Of a stretch of 64,000 nucleotides of DNA, positions 8,863-17,538 are shown piece by piece. Under the pieces are notes generated by a model, which saw nothing but the letters and a program-made list of their open reading frames with translations, was not told the origin of the DNA and did no database searches. Every line of letters starts with the position of its first letter. Position 1 is the stretch's first letter. The DNA is from JBDGYW01 sp964518955 (GTDB taxonomy: Bacteria; Gemmatimonadota; Gemmatimonadetes; Gemmatimonadales; GWC2-71-9). The translations under genes and the position numbers were made by a program. The stretch covers positions 124,001 through 188,000 of the forward strand of contig CAZFHS010000001.1 in the NCBI GenBank assembly GCA_964518955.1, written 5' to 3'.

Positions 8863-9422
8863 CGATCCCATCCTTCCTCCTTGAACGGCTCCATCGCAAG
8901 GCGAAGAGCGTTCCTCGCCCGATATACATGAGTGCGTACTGTTGCGTCGCTCAATCCAAGCGCCTCGGCGACTTCTGCACTTCCCAAACCTTCCAAGACG
9001 CAAAGTCGAAAACAGACACGCTGCATTTCAGAGAGAGACTCCAACTCCAAATCGATCCTCGCTTGCAGCTCTACCTTCTCCACAACATCCAGGGGAGTGG
9101 GTTGTTCATCGGGCACGGTTTCGTCCAACGCGAAAATCACACGACGTGCACGAGCGCCAGCTGCATTCCGCGCCAGGTTCCTGAGAATCGTGAAAAACCA
9201 GGGCCTGAATGGGCGGCTCGTGTCGAAGCGCTCCAGGGCCGACACCGCGCGCCGAAATGCCTCTTGGACCAGGTCCTCTGCGTCTTCCAGAGTCTCTGTG
9301 AACTCCCATGCTACCGCCATCGCCTGCCGGACGTATCTGTCTACGAGCTGGCGGTAAGCGAGTTCGTCGCCGGTGAGCGCGCGGCGGATGAGTTCTTGGT
9401 CAGAGACTTCGCTAGGAGTCAC
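8859..9422 (-). CDS. ECF-type RNA polymerase sigma factor
   Basis: 187 residues with the two conserved sigma domains: region 2 (AYRQLVDRYVRQAMAVAW, then EDAEDLVQEAFRRA) and region 4 (MQRVCFRLCVLEGLGSAEVAEALGLSDATVRTHVYRARNALR), separated by a short linker. This size and lack of regions 1 and 3 define the group 4 (ECF) sigma factors, which usually respond to envelope signals through a membrane anti-sigma factor. It starts at GTG and heads a seven-gene operon with envelope functions, so it likely controls its own operon. I could not identify a confident -35 AAC-type element upstream. Confidence 0.92.
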   Translation of the reverse strand: MTPSEVSDQELIRRALTGDELAYRQLVDRYVRQAMAVAWEFTETLEDAEDLVQEAFRRAVSALERFDTSRPFRPWFFTILRNLARNAAGARARRVIFALDETVPDEQPTPLDVVEKVELQARIDLELESLSEMQRVCFRLCVLEGLGSAEVAEALGLSDATVRTHVYRARNALRLAMEPFKEEGWDR

Positions 9423-9626
9423 TTCGATTCAGCATCCTCGTTCTCAGCTGATCCCGAATAGTCAGATCCATTTCAAGTGGCCGCTGATGCACGCGGAGTT
9501 ACGCGGCTGATTTTCTCAATCACCTGTCAGCCATCTTCGACTCAGTCCACTCCGGCGTCTCCCGCTTCTCACGTCTGCTATACCATGTACAGCGGATGGC
9601 ACCATTTCGTTTACACAAACCCTAGC
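9423..9626. other. Intergenic region upstream of the sigma operon
   Basis: 204 bases between the start of the sigma gene and the stop of the dehydrogenase fusion gene, both on the minus strand. It should hold the sigma operon promoter; no convincing promoter, terminator hairpin or RNA could be assigned by eye. Confidence 0.4.
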
Positions 9627-11477
9627 TCAATAACCTCTTTGTTTGTTCACGACCGAAAGCAGCGGTTCTCCGACCGCAAACCGTCTGAGGTTTTCGCGGA
9701 ATAGGAGCCAGATCCGCTCCATGTGCCGTTCCGAGTCGCCTCCGACATGAGGCGTGATGATGACGTTAGGCAGACTCCAGAGCTCGTGGCCGGACGGGAG
9801 GGGTTCTGGATCAGTGACGTCGAGTCCGGCGCCGGCGATGTGTCCGTCGCGGAGGGCACGCACAAGGGCATCGGTATCTACGGTCTTGCCGCGCCCGATG
9901 TTGACGAAGAATGCGGTTGGTTTTGTGACAGCGAAAACATCGGCATTGAACACACGGTCAGTCGCCGGAGTATGAGGGAGGCAGTTGACGATGACGTCTG
10001 CCTCCCACGCGAGCGTCTTCAGTTCATCGGCGAGCCCAACGTATTCCACGAATTCCGGACCCTCACGCCTGCTCGCCCTCGTTGCGAGCACACGCATCCC
10101 AATCCCATGAGCCAGCCGAGCCACTTCAGTACCTATTCCACCAAGCCCGGCTACCAGTATGGTCTTCCCCCGCAGTTCACCGAGTTCACTGCCATCGCCG
10201 GTAATCGGGGTGAGGCCCGTGAGCGGCCGATTGTCCCACCGCCGCTCTAGCTGCAAGTACGACGCGACGTGCAGCCGCCGGCTCAGCGAGAGAATCATCC
10301 CCAATACATGTTCCGCACCGCCCTGTGCATACAACCGCTGGCCGTTCGTCAGAACGATGTCACTCTCCGCGAACCCGGGGAGTGACAGGTAACTCTCGAT
10401 GCCCGCAGAGTAGAGGGATACCCAGCGAAGGCGTTGACCATTCGCGAGTATCTCGGGGGTGAGCCAGCCCAGGATCGCATCCGCGTTCGTAACGAGCTCG
10501 GCCGCGTGTTCGCAATCTCGCGCCACCAGTATCTCCACACCGGGTGCGGCCAACCCTATCTGCTCAGTTTTTCCGGGCCAAAGGTCTGCGACGACGACCT
10601 TCCCGGGTGGAATCCAACCCGCGTCGTCAGCCGTGGGCGAAGGTCCTTCGCGGAGGCCGAGCTGTTCGATGAATGCCGTGGCGGGGAGAGTTCCGATGTG
10701 GTCGTCGTGTAGCAGCTCGACTGTGCTTTCGGGCAGTGTGCCGTTTCCCGACCGACCAACGGCTTCGATCACGTCTTCTCGCGGTCTCCCTTCATCGATT
10801 AACTGGGTGATTCGGGAGCGTGCGTCCAACAACCCAAGTCGTGTGGCCCGCACGATCGCTTCGGTGCCCTGTGGCCCTTTTCCAGGGATAACCACATCGA
10901 GGTCAAGCAGTTCGAGGTGACGCAATGCCGAAATCCAGTCGTCGAATGGCAAGGGGTCGGAGCCACGACCATCTCCCACGAGATCTCCGGAAAACAACAC
11001 ACCCGAAGTAACCACGTGGACCGTCCAGGAACGGCTCGCTTCGTGCGACGTCGCGGCCCGAAGCACAACCCGAACGATGCCGTCGTCCAACGTCATTGTT
11101 TCGGAGGACACCTCCATCTGAGCGGCCCCCTCGACGCGGACCGACGGGCCGGGCACGAGAAGAGTGATGTCCCGCCGTTGGACCTCGCAATCATCCGGCC
11201 GGCTGCCGGGCGTGAGAGCAAGAAAGCGGACGGGCTTGTCGTTCGTTCCACGTCGAATCCCGTCCACCGCATCCCACGCAGCTTCGTCACACGCGTCGAT
11301 CGCCAGGAGATACTCGTTGAACTCCACCACACCGGCGTTGTGCCCAAACTGACCTGATTGCCCCGGGAACGTTACGCTGTGAACACGGTCGGAGATCTGA
11401 TGCATCTCCTGCGCACTGACTGGCCAGCAAGCGACAAGGATTGTCAAGACGACAGACGTCGTTTGAGTTGCTCTCAT
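9627..11477 (-). CDS. Exported degenerate metallo-beta-lactamase / D-2-hydroxyacid dehydrogenase fusion
   Basis: About 616 residues. Residues 1-23 are a Sec signal peptide ending VSAQ. Residues about 25-270 have a metallo-beta-lactamase-like outline (ISDRVHSVTFPGQSGQFGHN, LLAIDAC, LFSGDLVG, VVIPGKGP) but the zinc motif HxHxDH is replaced by TPGSRPDD and the PGHG histidine by lysine, so it should be inactive. Residues about 300-616 are a D-isomer-specific 2-hydroxyacid dehydrogenase with VAGLGGIGTEVARL for NAD and the catalytic triad Arg (NIGRGKTVD), Glu (DVTDPEPLP) and His (ITPHVGGDS) intact. I chose ATG 11477 (GAGGG five bases upstream) over TTG 11501. An exported NAD-dependent dehydrogenase is odd. 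Confidence 0.85.
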   Translation of the reverse strand: MRATQTTSVVLTILVACWPVSAQEMHQISDRVHSVTFPGQSGQFGHNAGVVEFNEYLLAIDACDEAAWDAVDGIRRGTNDKPVRFLALTPGSRPDDCEVQRRDITLLVPGPSVRVEGAAQMEVSSETMTLDDGIVRVVLRAATSHEASRSWTVHVVTSGVLFSGDLVGDGRGSDPLPFDDWISALRHLELLDLDVVIPGKGPQGTEAIVRATRLGLLDARSRITQLIDEGRPREDVIEAVGRSGNGTLPESTVELLHDDHIGTLPATAFIEQLGLREGPSPTADDAGWIPPGKVVVADLWPGKTEQIGLAAPGVEILVARDCEHAAELVTNADAILGWLTPEILANGQRLRWVSLYSAGIESYLSLPGFAESDIVLTNGQRLYAQGGAEHVLGMILSLSRRLHVASYLQLERRWDNRPLTGLTPITGDGSELGELRGKTILVAGLGGIGTEVARLAHGIGMRVLATRASRREGPEFVEYVGLADELKTLAWEADVIVNCLPHTPATDRVFNADVFAVTKPTAFFVNIGRGKTVDTDALVRALRDGHIAGAGLDVTDPEPLPSGHELWSLPNVIITPHVGGDSERHMERIWLLFRENLRRFAVGEPLLSVVNKQRGY

Positions 11478-11545
11478 TATGTCCCTCTTGTGATTGGCCA
11501 ACTCTCCTGCCCGGCATCGCTCGAATCAAAGTTCACACCGGTTCA

Positions 11546-12469
11546 TCACTCGCTCGACGGCGCAATCGGAATCAACACATCCACGACCACACGCCACTCG
11601 GCATCGGAAGCTCGTCGCCAAATCCGGTAGTAGCTCGCGTTGGTGAGCGAACTCGCGCCGCCCGGTTCGCCCGCGAACTCGACGATTCCGTAACTCACAC
11701 CCATATCACCCGACTTGGAGATACGCACATCGCGCACGTCTGACCCAACCCAATGGAACCCCATCGACAGATCCGCTGCCTGACTGATGACGTCCAACCC
11801 CACAAGAGGCAATTGTCCGTTCCTATTGAATCGCGCGCTGGGATCTACGAACTCACCGACCGATTCGCGGAACCCCAATTCCACTACCGACCGAGAATAC
11901 TCTGAGTCGATCCGGCTCAACGCGGCTGCCTGGATCTCTATTTCCTCAGAGCTCAATGGGGCCCCGGCCGTATCGCTGCCAACACGTAATACGGAGCTGT
12001 CCGGCCGAAGCGTCGCAGGACCATGCGCAGCTCCTCCATCAGCAATCACGTTCCATGTTCCGTCCGCGTTGCGTTTCCAGACCGACACAAAATGCCCCCA
12101 TGCTACTGGAGCCGACTCAAAGGACTGTCGCAATTCGTACGGGCCGGACGTATACCCCATGTCTCCAGCAGCGGAGACCTCGGCTATCTCCGGTCCCCAA
12201 GACAGAACGGGGCCCTCAGCCGGACGTTGCTCCCAAACCTCATGGGCGTTGACTGGCCCTGCGTCGAACACTACTCCATCGGCGGCAAAAAACTCTAGAA
12301 ATGCCGCTCTCGTTCCCGAAGCAAGCGATGTGCTCGCAAATGCGCGTTCGGATTGGACGAGAGTCTCGAATGCCTCGGCATTGTTGGAGTCTGAAGCTGG
12401 ATCGCAGGCGGTAGCAATTAGGACGAGCGGGAGAAGAGGGAGGTGAGGGAGCGGAATAGCATGTCTCAT
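11546..12469 (-). CDS. Lipoprotein with two NTF2-like (DUF4440-type) domains
   Basis: About 307 residues. The start at 12469 gives a lipoprotein signal (PLLPLVLIATAC, Cys as lipidation site). Two repeats of an NTF2-like alpha+beta fold follow: about 30-150 (ERAFASTSLASGTRAAFLEFFAADGVVF ... GHFVSVWKRNADGTWNVIAD) and about 170-300 (IDSEYSRSVVELGFRESVGEFV ... SYYRIWRRASDAEWRVVVDV). The repeat of xxWxxxxDGxWxVxxD is typical of DUF4440/SnoaL-type proteins. Such domains bind small ligands or act as isomerases; no activity can be assigned. It ends 68 bases before the dehydrogenase fusion gene on the same strand and may be co-transcribed with it. Confidence 0.8.
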   Translation of the reverse strand: MRHAIPLPHLPLLPLVLIATACDPASDSNNAEAFETLVQSERAFASTSLASGTRAAFLEFFAADGVVFDAGPVNAHEVWEQRPAEGPVLSWGPEIAEVSAAGDMGYTSGPYELRQSFESAPVAWGHFVSVWKRNADGTWNVIADGGAAHGPATLRPDSSVLRVGSDTAGAPLSSEEIEIQAAALSRIDSEYSRSVVELGFRESVGEFVDPSARFNRNGQLPLVGLDVISQAADLSMGFHWVGSDVRDVRISKSGDMGVSYGIVEFAGEPGGASSLTNASYYRIWRRASDAEWRVVVDVLIPIAPSSE

Positions 12470-12565
12470 ATCACGGCCTTGGTTGATTTCCAACACAACG
12501 AGGGCACCCAATCGTACCTGGGTTTTGGAGATTCCTTCCGTAGCCGAGCCGCGGGCCTACCGAAG

Positions 12566-14674
12566 CTACTGCTCCGATCTACTAACACTCGGCCCCGATC
12601 GCCAGAGAATCCATATCGACACCGCCAACCCAAACGCCGCGGGCAAAGTCCACCAAGCACTAGGTGCGAAGTCATCCGGCAACCACTCGAGGCGGAATGG
12701 GACGATTCCAAGCGCATTGTTGAGTGTGTGCCACAACATTGCCGGGTATATCGACCCGGACAGAAGTACCACATATGTCAACACGAAGCCGAGCAGCGCG
12801 GTTGGGACGATTCTGAAAAGCGAAACGTGGAAGAAACTAAAGATCACTCCAATGACGATTGCCAGCAGCCAACGCCGGCGTATGCGTTGCCGAAGTCCAT
12901 GCAATAGGACGCCGCGGAAGGTTAATTCCTCGAAGACTCCCGGCAGAATTGTCAAGAAGAAGATGATCTGCCAGAGCGGAAGTTCGGCCGGCGCGAGCGA
13001 TTGACCGAAGGCCTCGAGCATTCCCTCGGGAACGGGAAACACGTACCTGTTAACCACCTCGCCGATTCCTACGGCGAGAATGAGTGCTGACGGCACACCA
13101 ACCAACACGGCTAACCATGCTGTCGGGTGAGGCATACGAAGTCCGAACGCATCGGACGCGTTCAAGCCGTAGCGCCGAATCATGATGAGGCAGCCGCCGA
13201 AGAAGATTGCCACCAGGTTTACGGTCACCTGCCCTCTTACACCCATGTCCTGCCCGAACCAAAGACTCACGACGAAGAACAAAACCCACATTCCCAGGAA
13301 CAGCCGAATAACGTGCCGCGGGAAGAGAGCTGCACCTCCTGTCAGGTCAGCTTGATCCAAATCCGATCCAGAGATGAGCTTCTCGTTGGATAAGGTCTGC
13401 TGTGTCAGCTGAGTGAGCCAGGCAGCAAGTCCGCCCGTGGACAGAAAAGCGAAGCAAATGAACAACAGGTCCGTTTCCCCAATCAGGATCTCTCGACTAG
13501 CAACGGCAATGCCGGCGAGCGGCACGAATGCGATGACGGACCGCAGTTCTATGCCTGGCAGCGATGCTGCGGCCGTTGGCACGAGGAAGACCAAGAACAC
13601 GGGGAAGAAGTAGACCTGGAACTCTTTGTAGCTCTTGCTCGCGCCTGAGAGCAGCAGAAGGGCAGACGATACGAGCAGGGTCACTGGTACAAAGAGCAAG
13701 AAGAGCAGGCCGAGTTCCAACGCTCCAACGTCGACTGCAAAGTTCGCGGGCAACTCGAACAGCCCGATTACGAGATACAGCATTAGGTTGGCTACGTTGA
13801 TGACTGCCACTGTGAGCCCTACTGCCACCACGGCAAGCAACTTCGCTCGTACGATATCGGTGCGGCTAGCCGCTGTAGTGAGCAGGGTTTCCAGTGTACC
13901 TCGCTCCTTCTCGCCGCTGATTGCGTCTACCGCTACGATCGAACCACCGCTCAACATCAACAGCACGAGAACGGGCGTGAGCGCCAATCCGAGAATGGCA
14001 CCCGCTTCTTTGGCGGCCGTCGCCACGCTCTCTGTCTCGACCGTCGCGACTTCGTCCAAGTCCACCGGGAATCCCGCAGCACGATACACGGAGTCGCGCT
14101 GGATTTCTCTCACCTCACGGATACGCTCTGTAAGCCGGTTTCTGGCTTCCCTCGAGAAGTCACTTTCGGCTCGGAAGTGGATCCGCACAGCGGGTACCGA
14201 AGGCACCGGCACAGCCGCCTCCGTATCTTGCACTGTGTCCGGCGATACGGATGTTGCAGCCTGGATAGAATCCTGTTCGGCTCTCACCGAATCCCACTCG
14301 GCGCTCGACAGCCCTTCGACGACCACATGCAGATCGCCGGAATGGAGTGACTCCAGTGCGCCTTCGGGCGACCGTACCTCGAAGGTCACAGGTGCGCGGG
14401 TCGTGTCGGGGTCCGCCGCATCCCGTTCGATGGCTGTCAGAACTAGGCCGTTGGTCCAATCGGCGTTCGTACCGATTACCGCGTACGTGTACGTCGCCTC
14501 GTCCAGAGCCTGTCGTTCTCGCGATTCGACGATATTGAGTATCAGGATGTAGGCAGGCATGATGATGAGAGGTGCCACAATCGCTATGAGAATCGTCCGG
14601 GTGTCCCGGAGAAGCATCTTGATTTCGTAGCGGAAGAGTGTGCCTAGCACACCCTGCTTCGGTGCGCTGTTCAC
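12566..14674 (-). CDS. ABC-2 permease fused to a CPBP intramembrane protease
   Basis: 702 residues. Residues about 1-440 are a NatB-type ABC-2 permease: an N-terminal helix (ILIAIVAPLIIMPAYILIL), a large extracytoplasmic loop (about 45-215) and helices with GEKERGTLETLLTTAASRTDIV. Residues about 470-700 are an Abi/CPBP protease domain with the motifs EELTFRGVLLHGLRQR (Glu-Glu and Arg), FSFFHVSLFR (His) and WHTLNNALG (His, Asn), all catalytic positions intact. CPBP enzymes are membrane metalloproteases related to CAAX proteases and bacteriocin-immunity proteins. The GTG start overlaps the ATPase stop (GTGA). The fusion predicts proteolysis at the exporter, for example of an exported peptide (inference). 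Confidence 0.92.
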   Translation of the reverse strand: MNSAPKQGVLGTLFRYEIKMLLRDTRTILIAIVAPLIIMPAYILILNIVESRERQALDEATYTYAVIGTNADWTNGLVLTAIERDAADPDTTRAPVTFEVRSPEGALESLHSGDLHVVVEGLSSAEWDSVRAEQDSIQAATSVSPDTVQDTEAAVPVPSVPAVRIHFRAESDFSREARNRLTERIREVREIQRDSVYRAAGFPVDLDEVATVETESVATAAKEAGAILGLALTPVLVLLMLSGGSIVAVDAISGEKERGTLETLLTTAASRTDIVRAKLLAVVAVGLTVAVINVANLMLYLVIGLFELPANFAVDVGALELGLLFLLFVPVTLLVSSALLLLSGASKSYKEFQVYFFPVFLVFLVPTAAASLPGIELRSVIAFVPLAGIAVASREILIGETDLLFICFAFLSTGGLAAWLTQLTQQTLSNEKLISGSDLDQADLTGGAALFPRHVIRLFLGMWVLFFVVSLWFGQDMGVRGQVTVNLVAIFFGGCLIMIRRYGLNASDAFGLRMPHPTAWLAVLVGVPSALILAVGIGEVVNRYVFPVPEGMLEAFGQSLAPAELPLWQIIFFLTILPGVFEELTFRGVLLHGLRQRIRRRWLLAIVIGVIFSFFHVSLFRIVPTALLGFVLTYVVLLSGSIYPAMLWHTLNNALGIVPFRLEWLPDDFAPSAWWTLPAAFGLAVSIWILWRSGPSVSRSEQ

Positions 14675-15477
14675 TGAGTCGCCTCTATCTCACCGGAGGC
14701 ACCGATGGCGGCAGCATCTACTCCTTCGGCTCTGGTCACGTAGTGCACGAATATGTCTTCCAGGTAGTGGAGCTCAGTCTCCATCCGGAGCGATTCGAGC
14801 GTTCCCAACGCCAGGATCTGACCTCTGTGCAGTATAGCGATCCGGTCGCACAACTTCTCTACTTCGCTCATGATGTGGCTCGAGAAGATGATGATCTTGC
14901 CTTCATCTCTGAGTTCTCTGATGACCTTGACCATCTCAATCGCGTTGAGCACGTCCAGGCCAACGGTGGGCTCGTCGAAAATCAGTACCGGTGGATCGTG
15001 AACGATAGTCCGAGCGATCGACACCTTCTGCTTCATCCCGCTCGAGAGTTTCTCCACTCGGGCGTTGACGTATTCCTCGATTCCAAACCGCGCAACCATC
15101 GCATCAACACGTTCCGCGACTCTTTCCGGAGGGTAGTGATTGATGCGTGCGAAAAATTCCAAAGTTTCCCGACCGGTGAGCCGTGGGTAGAGAGAGGTGG
15201 ATGCCGAGTAAAAACCCAGGTTCTGACGGGTAGCCTCGGGTTCGGTCAAGACGTCGTGTCCCATTAGGGTCGCCGACCCGCCACTGGGCTTCAGCACGGT
15301 CGATAGCATGCGCAGTGTGGTCGTCTTCCCTGCACCATTCGCGCCGAGCAGTCCGAACACCTCACCCGGATCGCACGTGAAGGTCACACCGTCGACGGCT
15401 TTCACCTCACCTCGGGATTCGTCGTAGAACATCTTCTTGAGATCCTGAACATGGACGGTATCGTCGCTCACTGTCAT
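14671..15477 (-). CDS. ABC transporter ATPase, NatA-like
   Basis: 268 residues with Walker A GANGAGKTT, signature LSSGMKQKVSIARTI, Walker B PVLIFDEPTVGLD and switch His (FSSHIMSEVE). The SSGMKQK form of the signature and LRMLSTVLKPSGG region are those of NatA-type exporters of the ABC-2 class. Its start overlaps the stop of the upstream permease (ATGA) and its stop overlaps the start of the permease-CPBP fusion (GTGA), so all three subunits are translationally coupled. Energises export by the two different permeases encoded on either side; substrate unknown (Na+, drug or peptide in related systems). Confidence 0.93.
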   Translation of the reverse strand: MTVSDDTVHVQDLKKMFYDESRGEVKAVDGVTFTCDPGEVFGLLGANGAGKTTTLRMLSTVLKPSGGSATLMGHDVLTEPEATRQNLGFYSASTSLYPRLTGRETLEFFARINHYPPERVAERVDAMVARFGIEEYVNARVEKLSSGMKQKVSIARTIVHDPPVLIFDEPTVGLDVLNAIEMVKVIRELRDEGKIIIFSSHIMSEVEKLCDRIAILHRGQILALGTLESLRMETELHYLEDIFVHYVTRAEGVDAAAIGASGEIEATQ

Positions 15478-16754
15478 ACAGATTCCTTTCCAGAACGGCC
15501 GTATCGCATTCTGTCCTTCATGAATCGCCAGAAGCTGCCATCAAAGCTGCCGATGAGGAAATCTTCGAAGCGAAGCACATAGCGCGCCAAACCGAGACAG
15601 AGCGCCACCATGAGAAGGTTGACTGCCAGTGCCTCGAATATGTACGGCCATAGGAAAATCCCGTTGATCGCGTCACGCACCATCATCGCAACATTGGCGA
15701 CAGGCAGGGCCGCAATCCCCGCGGTGAGCGTACGATCTGATTGCTGACCGAGCAGGAGCGGGACGAGGATGGCAATCATATATACGGGTTGTATCATTGC
15801 CTGCCCGTCTTTGAATGTCCGGGCGAATGAAGCCAAGATCATCATTGCGGCAGACAGCATGAGTGCCAGGCCAATCGCTCCCACCATCATCACCGGCACT
15901 GCGAGAAGGTGCATTCTGAAGCTTATTTCGTCCGACGCTCCGATAAGCGGCGCAAGCACCGCCCCAATGGATACGAACACCGCCAGAACGTTCAGTACTC
16001 CCGCAGCAACTCCCATCGTGGCCACGTAGAGGTATTTGGCCGTGATCATGCTAGCCCTCGACGCAGCGGTGGTCATCGTGGTCTCCCAGGTGGACCGCTC
16101 CCGCTCGCCCGCGGTTGTGTCCACCGAAGGGTAGAAGGCTCCCATCGCCACCATGATCGTCAGAAACAACGGAGTGATCATGCCCAAGAACAAGGCGCCC
16201 AGATCTTCCGAAGTGGACACGTTTTCACTAGTCAGGGCAAACAAGACTCGGTCCACCTCACTGACCCCCAACACTTCCGCCTCTCGGTTCATCCATTCGC
16301 CACGGTACTCGTCGACAGTTGCTTCGATCCTCTCTGCGGCAGTACGGCTCCTTCGCTCCGATCGATCGTAACGAACAACCACTTTGAAATTCTCTGGCAG
16401 AATCGCCGCGTCTCCCTCCACAGAAGAGAAGGACAACAGGCCGTCCAAGTCGCCTGCCTGGATGAGCGATATCGCTTCAGTTTCTTCCAGATCTCGGGTC
16501 AGTTCGACCGATTCTCGGACTTCCAGGGAATCGAGGAGTGTGGCATGGCGCTCGGGGGGGACCGAAAGGACTGCAATTCGGGAAGTGAATCCCTCGTTCA
16601 AGCCTTGGACGAAGGTGATCGCGCTGAACATCACCCACAGCATTACTGGATACATGAAGATCGGCATCAGAATGCTGTAAACCACGATCGACCGCTCTCT
16701 GAGAGCGGACCGGATTTCCATTGTGTACTGTGTCCAGATATCTCTGATGTTCAT
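15474..16754 (-). CDS. ABC-2 transporter permease, NatB-like
   Basis: About 426 residues: first helix IVVYSILMPIFMYPVMLWVMF, an extracytoplasmic domain (about 60-220), then five to six helices including TTAGERERSTWETTMTTAASRASMI, the conserved cytoplasmic loop also found in the downstream permease. Together they form a heteromeric ABC-2 exporter. I prefer the ATG at 16754 (MNIRDIWTQYTMEIRSALRE) because homologous permeases begin with this amphipathic helix; the open frame extends to 16835 but the extra 27 residues look unlike it. Ribosome binding site is weak. First gene of the three-gene operon. Confidence 0.87.
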   Translation of the reverse strand: MNIRDIWTQYTMEIRSALRERSIVVYSILMPIFMYPVMLWVMFSAITFVQGLNEGFTSRIAVLSVPPERHATLLDSLEVRESVELTRDLEETEAISLIQAGDLDGLLSFSSVEGDAAILPENFKVVVRYDRSERRSRTAAERIEATVDEYRGEWMNREAEVLGVSEVDRVLFALTSENVSTSEDLGALFLGMITPLFLTIMVAMGAFYPSVDTTAGERERSTWETTMTTAASRASMITAKYLYVATMGVAAGVLNVLAVFVSIGAVLAPLIGASDEISFRMHLLAVPVMMVGAIGLALMLSAAMMILASFARTFKDGQAMIQPVYMIAILVPLLLGQQSDRTLTAGIAALPVANVAMMVRDAINGIFLWPYIFEALAVNLLMVALCLGLARYVLRFEDFLIGSFDGSFWRFMKDRMRYGRSGKESV

Positions 16755-17002
16755 TGGCCACAAACCGTCGGTGAGGTTCGATTGCCGGAGCGCCACGACG
16801 TGCGCGAAACTCGCCACCGGCAGGAGCAAAGTCAATACTGAATGTTCGAGTGGGTATGAACAACCTCAGGGCGGCATTCCCAGATGCGCATACCACACCC
16901 TCAATACCCGCATTTCCCTCCCAATCGTGCAATTATTCGCAGTTGAAGAAATTCCATCAACTTGGTATCCTCAGTCTGTCTTGACGCGGAAGGTTTTATC
17001 CG

Positions 17003-17030
17003 AAAGCGCGAGAAGTTGGGCGCTTTTTTT
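17003..17030 (+). terminator. Terminator-like hairpin ahead of the hdr operon
   Basis: AAAGCGC pairs with GCGCTTT across a 10-base loop and is followed by TTTT, the shape of an intrinsic terminator, 40 bases before the hdrC start. No plus-strand gene lies upstream within the window, so it may be a leader attenuator or a chance hairpin. Confidence 0.45.
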
Positions 17031-17069
17031 CGTGTCATATGATTTGTGATAAAACTACTAGAGGTGGGC

Positions 17070-17477
17070 ATGCCCTTTTCTTTTTCGCTCGACACGGTGG
17101 ATCTCGACTTCATGGAAAAAATGAAGGAAATCACCGCCGAGCCCTTCAAGACCTGCATGCAATGCGGTACCTGCACCGTCGTCTGCCCGATGACTACCAG
17201 CATGCCGATGACGACCAGACAGATCATGCACTTGACCCAATGGGGTCAAAGCGAGGCGCTCCTCTCCACGAACGCGGCCTGGATCTGTGCATCGTGCCAT
17301 GCATGCGAGGTTCGCTGTCCACGTGGCATCGACATTCCACGAGTCATCGAGGGATTGCGCCAGCTGATCCTTCGCGAAAACGAGAATTACGTCGATCCTG
17401 CGAGCATAGACAAAGAGAAGCTCGAGGAGATGCCTCAAATGGCAATCGTGAGCGCATTCCGCAAGCACACTGCGTAA
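17070..17477 (+). CDS. HdrC-like iron-sulfur protein
   Basis: About 135 residues with two classical [4Fe-4S] motifs, CMQCGTCTVVCPM (about 29-41) and CASCHACEVRCPR (about 73-85), in the spacing of heterodisulfide reductase subunit C; no membrane helix, so it is the soluble HdrC type rather than HdrE-linked. HdrC passes electrons between a flavoprotein or ferredoxin side and the HdrB active site. I chose ATG 17070 since AGAGGTGG sits a few bases upstream; the frame also opens at a GTG at 17046. First gene of a four-gene operon with hdrB, an SdhB/TfrB-like protein and a flavoprotein. Confidence 0.88.
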   Translation: MPFSFSLDTVDLDFMEKMKEITAEPFKTCMQCGTCTVVCPMTTSMPMTTRQIMHLTQWGQSEALLSTNAAWICASCHACEVRCPRGIDIPRVIEGLRQLILRENENYVDPASIDKEKLEEMPQMAIVSAFRKHTA

Positions 17478-17522
17478 GCGGAGCTTACGCTAACGAGAAT
17501 GCTCAGCACCTGAGCATTCTCG
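17472..17522 (+). other. Two back-to-back perfect hairpins between hdrC and hdrB
   Basis: Hairpin 1: GCGTAAGC (17472-17479), loop GGA, GCTTACGC (17483-17490); it includes the hdrC stop codon. Hairpin 2: CGAGAATGCTCAG (17494-17506), loop CAC, CTGAGCATTCTCG (17510-17522), a perfect 13-bp stem. Neither is followed by a T run, and hdrB has its AGAGGAAG ribosome binding site just after, so a role in mRNA processing or stability, or in tuning the hdrC:hdrB ratio, is more likely than termination. Confidence 0.75.
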
Positions 17523-17538
17523 AGCCAAGAGGAAGTAA

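Noticed and set aside
13635..14552. A 305-residue open frame on the plus strand
   Set aside because: Antisense to the permease-CPBP gene; low-complexity Ser/Arg/Ala content typical of shadow frames, no recognisable domain.
15909..16841. A 310-residue open frame on the plus strand
   Set aside because: Lies opposite the NatB-like permease with Arg/His/Gln-rich composition and no domain; shadow frame.
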